Assembly: GCA_011525095.1 (NCBI GenBank)
Contig: WTIV01000107.1
Span: 7,822-19,546 of the forward strand
DNA: 11,725 nt
Direction: 5' to 3'
Source: Methanobacteriota archaeon
Lineage (GTDB): Archaea > Thermoplasmatota > Poseidoniia > Poseidoniales > Poseidoniaceae
The notes under the pieces were generated by a model. It saw only the letters and a program-made list of their open reading frames with translations, did not search any database and was not told the DNA's origin. The position numbers and the translations under genes were made by a program. Position 1 is the stretch's first letter. Every line of letters starts with the position of its first letter. Positions 8,101-11,725 of this stretch are shown here, in pieces.

Positions 8101-11100
8101 GACAGTGTAAACTGCGTTATTCGATAAGTCGGTGTACAGTGCGTGAATCTCTTCGCTATCCAACGCAGAAGTTAGCATCTGCGTAACTAGAGCAATTCCA
8201 GCGTTCTTACGGTGAATGTTTGTGCTGACAGAGTCGTATTCCTCTACCAAATCAGCGGTATACCAATAGTCGCCGAAAATGTAGTGGGTTGTGTTAGCTT
8301 CTGTGTCTGAGGCGGCACGAATGTTGTTGTTGAATACTGGTTGTGCTTCTCCCTCGTTTGCAAATGCGTAGTCGCCTACACAATCTGCAGATGTAGGACA
8401 AGGTACTGCTTCACCGTCTTCGAATACCATGTAGTATGTGTTAACATCATTGCCAAATACACCATCTTCAATCAACTTACCTTCAGCCATTACTACATCG
8501 CCGTTGACCTGTGTGACCTTGAATGAACGGTCTTCGATTCCTTCAGCATCCATATTTGTCTCGATTGTGACAAATTCAGATTTTTGATCGTCGGTCAAAT
8601 GTCTTGAAAGTGTGCTTAGGAATGAAGCAGTGTGTACTGCTTCTCCTGTTCTTGCCTCATTGTATGCAAGGTCAGCATTCGACAATCTCCAAATGAACAT
8701 AGCAACTAGGTCATCTTGGCTTCTTGCAAGTAGCATGTTACCACTCGAAGGTATACCTGACTGGAAGTTATCAGAAACGGACGGGTGATCACCGGTTTCT
8801 AGAGCTTGGAAACCATAATCCCACCAAGATACAAACGCTGGTCGGTCAGAATATGGTTCATCCGTATCTTGATTCTTTAGCCAGTCGTATGCCAAGTTCC
8901 AACCACGGTCGTTGTAACCTGAACCAAATGATCCAAGGTACCATCGAGAATTCTCATCGTATGCACTATCGTCTAGGACAGAGAAACCAAAGTCGTTCCA
9001 TCTTAGGATATCAGGAGCAATGTTGTAGATTGTTTCATCCATTTCTGCCTCATGTCGAGAAGAACCAGGCATAGCGGCGTCAATACCGTATGTCGCATGC
9101 TGTCCAATCAGCATAATTAGAACCAAACCGATTGCACTGAATTGTGGTGTTCTCCAAACAGCCTTCCTAGCATTGGAGATTCTTTCACCTGGTGTTCTGA
9201 TTCCCATGCGTCTCCAAGAGCGAGCCATGTTACTAGCACCGCTTGCACCCCAGAGTGTTACGATTCCCCAGGCACCCATAATTGCCATTGCAGGTGCAGC
9301 GTTGAACAGGAATCTTCCTGCGGACCATGCCATGTAAGCTGCGACTATGACCCACATTCCTAGAACGAGTTTTGTCTGGCTCTTCTTCACGATTCCATCC
9401 CATAGAGCGATAATTCCCATGACGATCGCAAGTACGAATACAATCGGTCCAAAGGATGCGAATAGTTGACCTCTACTAGGTGCGCTTGCTTCAGCAATTG
9501 TTCCAAAAATCTTGTTCTTTGTGAAGTATCCTGAACCTGTGGTCAAAATATTCCAAGCGTTGGACTGGTCGGTGATTTGTAGTAAGTATAGAACCACACC
9601 GAACACAAGACCTCCTGTGAATAGGGAGCCCAATACGAGTAGCCATGGCTTGTCTCTGAATCCTGTTGTGATCCATGCGATGGCCACTGTGAACAAAGTA
9701 ACGAACAGAAGTGGAGTTAAACCGGTACTGTTCAGAACAAGGTTCAGTTGTGGGTGAGCATAGAATGGCAGTACCATTACGTAAATTGTTCCGAGCATCA
9801 TAATGTTTAGAGCAGACAGAATTGTGCTGTCCTTTCTTCTGAACATGTTCATTGCGACTTGAATGAAGTAAGCAAGGAATATGATTGCTGGACCGTATAC
9901 GAATCCTTTCCATCCAAGTGCTACGATGCTGAAACATACACCTGCAGCAATTGCATTTGCAGAAGCTTTTCTGCGCTGCTTGAGAACCTCAGCCATAGCC
10001 TTGATTATTCCAGAAGGAGATGCATTTGTGTGCCTTGAAAGCCTTTCATCTCCACCTGCTTTGACTGCACGTAGATAGAACATAAACGCTGCAGTCAAGA
10101 AGAGAAGGACATACGAATCGTGGTCAGCCATAGCCCATGTTGACTTCTGAACGTGTGTTGGCATGAATGCGATTAACCATGCTGCGATTACTCCTGCACC
10201 CTTCCCGAAATGGTCCTTTGCAATTGCTGCCATTGGGAATACGATTAGTGCACCGAAGATCGCAGGTAGTGCAAGCATTGCATACCACACGGATTCATCC
10301 GAGGACAATCCTAGGTTTGTAAGAAGCATAGCACCAAGTGCCATTGACCAAGAGAACAATGGCGGTCGAGGATTGATTCCTCCGACCGGGTAGTTTCTGT
10401 CTGCATCGAAAATCAAGTGAGCATTTTCTGCGATAACGTAGTCCACTACTCTCTTCATGTACCATGGGTCAGAACCTCCAGTAAGGTCCCATGATTCTAG
10501 TCCTGCGGAATTCATTGAAGGTACAAAGTACCACTGAACTCTGATTGCAAGTGCGACAAGGAAAGCCATGAATGTCATGATTCCTGCCCAGTGGTTTGAC
10601 CAGAATACTCTAGCCTGGCTAGGCTCGTGAAGTTCTCTATTCATCCAACCACCGTAGTCTTCGTGTGTTGCAAACCAGTAGATTAGAACGCCAATGAAGA
10701 AGGTAATTCCGAACCAAATCCAAACAGCCCATGTTCCAGACAAGTTGTCATTAGACCAGTGTCCGGATTCGAACAGTGAAGAAACGACGTACAGAGTCCA
10801 CATTGAACCAATAAAGATTGCACGGGTAAACCATCGCTCTGCACACATCCATGCACAGGTAAGAGCTACAACTCCGGTAAGAGCAGCAGGCCAAAATCCA
10901 ATGTATCCGTGATAGTTTTCTTCGGACCAAATTGCTAGGATGTCAAGGTCGCCTAATGTGTTGAAGTAGTACATGATAGCAATGTGAGTTGCTGCCCAAA
11001 CTGCCAGAGCGACCTGAAGTGGAAGAGTTGCTTTATTCCATCCACCATCGTGTGACTTGATGTATCCAAACCATCCCTTGTCTGTTGCAGGCGTTAGAAC

Positions 11101-11679
11101 ACCGCGTAGCAGTACTGCTGCCAATAATCCAAGTATGACGAAGATTGCAAGTGTGTTGAAGAACACGAATCCAATTGCTTCCTGCCAAGCTGAAGTCCTG
11201 ATGTACTCTTGGCCATCAAGGGTGAACAACTTGGTTTGGTTGTCAGCGAAATTACCAGCTGCAATCATTGCAGCCCAAAGTCCTGTGAAAGAGAACACGA
11301 GGACTGTGTTCCACTCATGACGTCCGTTGGAATCAAGCATATATCCGCCGAACATCACAATGAAGAAGGTCAAACCTAGGAAGTTTGAATCGGTGAACAT
11401 AGCCACCCCTTCTGCTAGAATCAGTGATACAACAAGGGTGACGAGGGAAAGTGCTGCGCCTTGTTGAATGATGTTGTTTTCTTTCATGACACGAGGTGCC
11501 ATTGCGAGAACCGCTGCAATTGCAACTGCGGCAAATGGTTCCATTCCTTCTACATCAAGGACTAGACCGAAGTCTAGGCCAAAGTCAGCCAATATTGCAA
11601 CCAAAATTGCTAGGGGTGCAATAAGCATCCCGAGCATTGGATTGGTTGCTCCAATTTTTTCGTCGTTTTGTGTCGACAT
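2134..11679 (-). CDS. aglB: Giant STT3/AglB-family N-oligosaccharyltransferase with sequon-rich outer extension
   Basis: This 3181-residue membrane protein belongs to the family that moves a lipid-linked glycan onto Asn of N-X-S/T sequons on the outer face of the membrane. Motifs in order: Asp404 in GSDPWYM (first outer loop, metal site); ADHDSY at 518-523 (second metal motif, usually DHH in archaea); TIAE at 727-730; Arg789 in AGRFLF; the signature WWDYG at 952-956; the haloarchaeal-like IRYFAVDNRLYP; FFDTML around Asp1309, possibly the counterpart of the MI/DK motif; and LPGAMMNHF near 1353. Usual family members have about 850-1000 residues and one helix before the first motif. Here about ten helices precede that one, and about 1760 extra outer residues follow position 1389. 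The extension contains carboxypeptidase-regulatory-like repeats, SdrD-B-like units, a glycine-rich repeat and two CARDB/NEW3-like domains, ending in a membrane helix (3153-3170) and a basic tail. The frame is unbroken; an in-frame TAG 15 codons upstream and a GAGGG site 7 bases before the ATG fix the start. Membership is confident; the role of the extension is inferred. Confidence 0.93.
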   Translation of the reverse strand: MSTQNDEKIGATNPMLGMLIAPLAILVAILADFGLDFGLVLDVEGMEPFAAVAIAAVLAMAPRVMKENNIIQQGAALSLVTLVVSLILAEGVAMFTDSNFLGLTFFIVMFGGYMLDSNGRHEWNTVLVFSFTGLWAAMIAAGNFADNQTKLFTLDGQEYIRTSAWQEAIGFVFFNTLAIFVILGLLAAVLLRGVLTPATDKGWFGYIKSHDGGWNKATLPLQVALAVWAATHIAIMYYFNTLGDLDILAIWSEENYHGYIGFWPAALTGVVALTCAWMCAERWFTRAIFIGSMWTLYVVSSLFESGHWSNDNLSGTWAVWIWFGITFFIGVLIYWFATHEDYGGWMNRELHEPSQARVFWSNHWAGIMTFMAFLVALAIRVQWYFVPSMNSAGLESWDLTGGSDPWYMKRVVDYVIAENAHLIFDADRNYPVGGINPRPPLFSWSMALGAMLLTNLGLSSDESVWYAMLALPAIFGALIVFPMAAIAKDHFGKGAGVIAAWLIAFMPTHVQKSTWAMADHDSYVLLFLTAAFMFYLRAVKAGGDERLSRHTNASPSGIIKAMAEVLKQRRKASANAIAAGVCFSIVALGWKGFVYGPAIIFLAYFIQVAMNMFRRKDSTILSALNIMMLGTIYVMVLPFYAHPQLNLVLNSTGLTPLLFVTLFTVAIAWITTGFRDKPWLLVLGSLFTGGLVFGVVLYLLQITDQSNAWNILTTGSGYFTKNKIFGTIAEASAPSRGQLFASFGPIVFVLAIVMGIIALWDGIVKKSQTKLVLGMWVIVAAYMAWSAGRFLFNAAPAMAIMGAWGIVTLWGASGASNMARSWRRMGIRTPGERISNARKAVWRTPQFSAIGLVLIMLIGQHATYGIDAAMPGSSRHEAEMDETIYNIAPDILRWNDFGFSVLDDSAYDENSRWYLGSFGSGYNDRGWNLAYDWLKNQDTDEPYSDRPAFVSWWDYGFQALETGDHPSVSDNFQSGIPSSGNMLLARSQDDLVAMFIWRLSNADLAYNEARTGEAVHTASFLSTLSRHLTDDQKSEFVTIETNMDAEGIEDRSFKVTQVNGDVVMAEGKLIEDGVFGNDVNTYYMVFEDGEAVPCPTSADCVGDYAFANEGEAQPVFNNNIRAASDTEANTTHYIFGDYWYTADLVEEYDSVSTNIHRKNAGIALVTQMLTSALDSEEIHALYTDLSNNAVYTVQDYEGAPGETITRNHEIRYFAVDNRLYPRAGLYSSEYSGGSPTGIFGAPTILSGQDFGTFMDEVYMTTRGQFNDEMTREEFDEEMRKDVLNQQSGATFDPLSLVDIRIDHTPAFFDTMLARAYVGYGASSLGFATTEQPGQHFGQSGTPNSIMTNAVPLPGAMMNHFVIANWYNAEDPDDMLGAANTLVKILKYYPGVEVGGTVSMSDDGTPLSNVRILIERDAFSGEDETDLDEDTYWVPIGYTDADENGEWSYTVPAGKIRVSAYAGVFDDAEAKDTIQTGEYAAGLGDLTVNTNDNRETNLITALLGKVANMSWMGEVTQNITGAQADQEEGASIDTDFDIAVDSSGVSGTVTWTGHESFEGDALDGMDFILRNVWGMSTNYSVSTTSGSFTTDAGDSRIIQGTGEVTFTENGTFDTQGNTGIVYGFTGNYTRNVLDGRSYTANATFTGAGSIVAEWIDYDAPACVEEIVGNETIESLPTFEETVDDETVNSTHTACLTSEADTYLFEGTVDANGRMTADGEVIVVKFLDGETFEGTGVYEGIGTVNGTGLFIGEGTFSGPMVAPGSFYKTGLMPGTYNMIAMMENGREILLPDPVEVGVEPTTDLEMKMPGSIFADTLFADYFTNGDPTPLPNETIELVDFGLEEGSEPVLIETDEDGNFSYGPLATGDYQWRVDIDNDGWYEVEQNFSVGLDSQNITLAVSVPTMRDVTIQLNDGGSGLDLSNRTLTFSSSLGTDLNDITLTAQSDETGLVHAEVFMGDWVISDETDDNFVLWHEVEVTTEDVELDLTYAVSAWVNGTVWAIPGLADLMQDPQYNTPSDIPMEMREPAGNVNVEARSGKIIFETTTDEQNGTYSIRMPAGVEFHINVQSFAGLTSNVLTAGMLVTDASQDVDRDLILQDSNTLQGTVWLRDSPINGSGITWGDGITGASGAEIIATDENGLEWRDEIDDAGNFLMYLTNGTYTISASNSAMNVEPISATTENETNRVEVVATPDNVSVTFRIFLDTNDDLSWENGTAVSPTFNITSINDFGIDVEVTEEMYDANTGELTVDLSVGAYIITMIEDDPRDENASDFRKFSLDLPSLDIGLAPSGDPVDIAITPEYLVAGTVLMESGFPLENSTVWLRNEAGDDFYPLATDENGTFAEYIAAGEWFVEVSDYIADSNETEIFRDVLVIDGAITDLDWKTKTALNVTMQLRESLTESNITATRITAVSLDGLGNVSLGPSDNEGIINEVLMPGNWTLMLNRTDTLEMWSLDVGIYNSADTVVGTTWDAGTVYVDKHVLVGGKIFWDLNDDDIPNSGEGIESVNVSISSESGFSEDVMTDEEGTWKLFVPIRENYTVVAEKSGFDTVTYEDGNSSFYVVNDTHESRDFEMSAGLVEVSGNVTDILGDSDRLSGATITLYPASGIVRDPYYLPLDSATYEDETLSWSAQIQPGNWIVVVEGTDVDENGGGIAIGLLEASVQDGATLDLVMEKGGLISISTTWLTIDSDEFHAGDVADGVDVEIDLGDGVAWEVPFDSNGEIEMILPAGSISFDSEFESIQHDLDLVMEYNAGLTVDVIQDTAEDRLLEFTRRVNSDLVVEIISVDAETADFDESDLTELTAKEDGNGYKVITMKLGLTYEGTEISDTFTASGSTSVTQDAEFWIIEYKNSTGEWTEAMDIAMGIGMNNSDTSQLLYTEVDVRVTLPLKNQSQTYDDGHAVNMRFTADAGSSEASARVFIPQQYNISFVDAPEKIGVGVGDETIVTLRIVNDGNGDDTVTVESQLSCDGWTVAPPISNVTVAANSERSQSFTIYAPADAAAEDECPVSFKANSEGDFAEQSQSTTAIISVAKLVIDEGGVEPRNADAKANADGQFIIPIRNDGFLTASDVIVYLEADELGDTVYPQQQVTITVPANGTAYATFDYSDLPPGKARLKVTLDVIGTPTHVESAESEIITITFSNIADEDGDSDWLVVVIVLLTGLVMYGGYKTARRGSSGRF
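2170..2223 (-). other. C-terminal membrane anchor of the transferase (residues 3153-3170)
   Basis: The segment WLVVVIVLLTGLVMYGGY is followed by a basic tail KTARRGSSGRF, so the C-terminus should be cytoplasmic. With the N-terminal polytopic domain this ties the outer extension to the membrane at both ends. No PGF-type archaeosortase motif precedes the helix. Confidence 0.85.
2230..7515 (-). other. Sequon-rich beta-sandwich extension of the transferase (residues 1389-3150)
   Basis: The region is a chain of acidic beta domains. At least six units carry the carboxypeptidase-regulatory-like turn of the type TDENG, near residues 1443, 1854, 2048, 2137, 2338 and 2523. Two have SdrD-B-like acidic loops: FLDTNDDLSWENG near 2203 and WDLNDDDIPNSGEG at 2489-2502, which in relatives bind calcium. 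A NEW3/CARDB-like domain lies around 2930-3035 (IVNDGNGDD near 2953) and a CARDB-like domain around 3045-3145 (NDGFLTASDV near 3062). I count about 42 N-X-S/T sequons here, against 5 in residues 1-1388. Calls are by eye; domain borders are approximate. Confidence 0.75.
6409..6582 (-). other. Glycine-rich MORN-like repeat tract in the extension (residues about 1700-1757)
   Basis: Short units of the form G-x-G-aromatic-x-G follow each other, for example TFEGTGVYEGIGTVNGTG and LFIGEGTFSG. The rhythm recalls MORN repeats, but the usual MORN length and Y-x-G-x-W pattern are not kept. Related glycine-threonine strands occur further towards the N-terminus (residues about 1530-1650), so the whole block may be one repetitive beta-solenoid or sheet. 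Confidence 0.4.
7516..9162 (-). other. Outer soluble catalytic domain of the transferase (residues about 840-1388)
   Basis: After the last helix of the core (FSAIGLVLIMLIGQ) the chain becomes soluble. It contains WWDYG at 952-956, which in family members contacts the hydroxyl residue of the acceptor sequon, and haloarchaeal-type blocks IRYFAVDNRLYP and FFDTMLARAYVGYG. LPGAMMNHF near 1353 marks the end of what aligns, from memory, with haloarchaeal AglB. At about 550 residues it is larger than in small archaeal enzymes. Confidence 0.75.
10570..11679 (-). other. Extra N-terminal membrane domain of the transferase (residues about 1-370)
   Basis: About ten hydrophobic segments are seen, for example residues 15-35 (MLGMLIAPLAILVAILADF), 46-64 and later ones such as FLGLTFFIVMFGGYML and WAVWIWFGITFFIGVLIYWF. 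They precede the helix (HWAGIMTFMAFLVALAI) that corresponds to canonical helix 1 just before the first outer-loop motif. STT3, AglB and PglB enzymes normally start with that helix. I do not recognise a family for the extra part; no catalytic motif is obvious in it. It could help in handling the lipid carrier or in docking partners. Confidence 0.7.
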
Positions 11680-11686
11680 TGTGTTT

Positions 11687-11691
11687 CCCTC
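11687..11691 (-). promoter_or_regulatory. Ribosome-binding site GAGGG of the transferase gene
   Basis: On the minus strand GAGGG lies 7 bases before the ATG at 11679, a suitable distance for pairing with 16S rRNA. It argues that this gene has a leadered mRNA. Confidence 0.6.
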
Positions 11692-11703
11692 TAGTTTTCT
11701 AGG

Positions 11704-11721
11704 TGCAGCCTAAAGGCTGTA
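11704..11721 (-). repeat. Small hairpin in the leader of the transferase gene
   Basis: CAGCC (11706-11710) and GGCTG (11715-11719) pair around TAAA, and the stem can be extended by a G-T and a T-A pair to 7 bp. A second short inverted repeat CTAG-TTTT-CTAG (11691-11702) lies between it and the ribosome site and overlaps the last base of GAGGG. These may be the end of an upstream gene's transcript or leader structure; the window stops too close to tell. No TATA-like box is visible in the 46 bases available. Confidence 0.35.
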
Positions 11722-11725
11722 GCAT

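Noticed and set aside
9491..9937. A 148-codon minus-strand frame inside the transferase gene
   Set aside because: It is another frame of the membrane core and is rich in His, Arg and Ser, as expected from a shifted reading of hydrophobic codons.
11699..11725. Eight-codon upstream reading frame (ATG at 11725, TAG at 11699-11701) before the transferase gene
   Set aside because: It starts on the last base of the window, has no visible ribosome site, and may belong to an upstream gene or be untranscribed.

Overview
The window reads as one minus-strand block of cell-surface genes from a mesophilic archaeon, most plausibly a planktonic marine Thermoplasmatota of the Marine Group II/III (Poseidoniales) type. 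That assignment is an inference. It rests on an archaeal AglB-type oligosaccharyltransferase whose motifs resemble the haloarchaeal branch, moderate base composition instead of the high GC of haloarchaea, acidic extracellular domains, archaeal TATA-like boxes, and GAGGG ribosome sites in front of two of the three genes. No rRNA, tRNA, CRISPR, transposon or integrase is visible.

Layout in the direction of transcription (right to left): (1) a 46-base leader with a small hairpin and a GAGGG site (11680-11725). (2) A single unbroken 9.5-kb gene (11679-2134) for a 3181-residue STT3/AglB-family N-oligosaccharyltransferase. It has about ten extra transmembrane helices before the canonical enzyme, a complete set of recognisable catalytic motifs, then an acidic beta-sandwich extension of about 1760 residues packed with N-glycosylation sequons, and a final membrane anchor. 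(3) A 91-base gap with a perfect 12-bp hairpin just after the stop codon and a TATA-like box for the next gene. (4) A membrane-anchored subtilisin-family (S8) protease (2042-825). (5) A 195-base AT-rich intergenic region with a TATA-like box, four spaced TATCA repeats, a 12-bp palindrome and a bulged inverted repeat. (6) The first 209 codons of a secreted, probably beta-helical surface protein (629 to the left edge).

The likely shared theme is building and maturing the cell envelope: the transferase puts glycan on exported proteins, the protease acts outside the membrane, and the third gene encodes an exported protein that could be a client. The most unusual item is the transferase. It carries on its own polypeptide a long, doubly membrane-anchored outer domain with roughly 42 N-X-S/T acceptor sites, against 5 in the preceding 1388 residues. 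This suggests an enzyme fused to its own glycoprotein coat or stalk. No experimental claim is made; functional links between the three genes are inference from adjacency.
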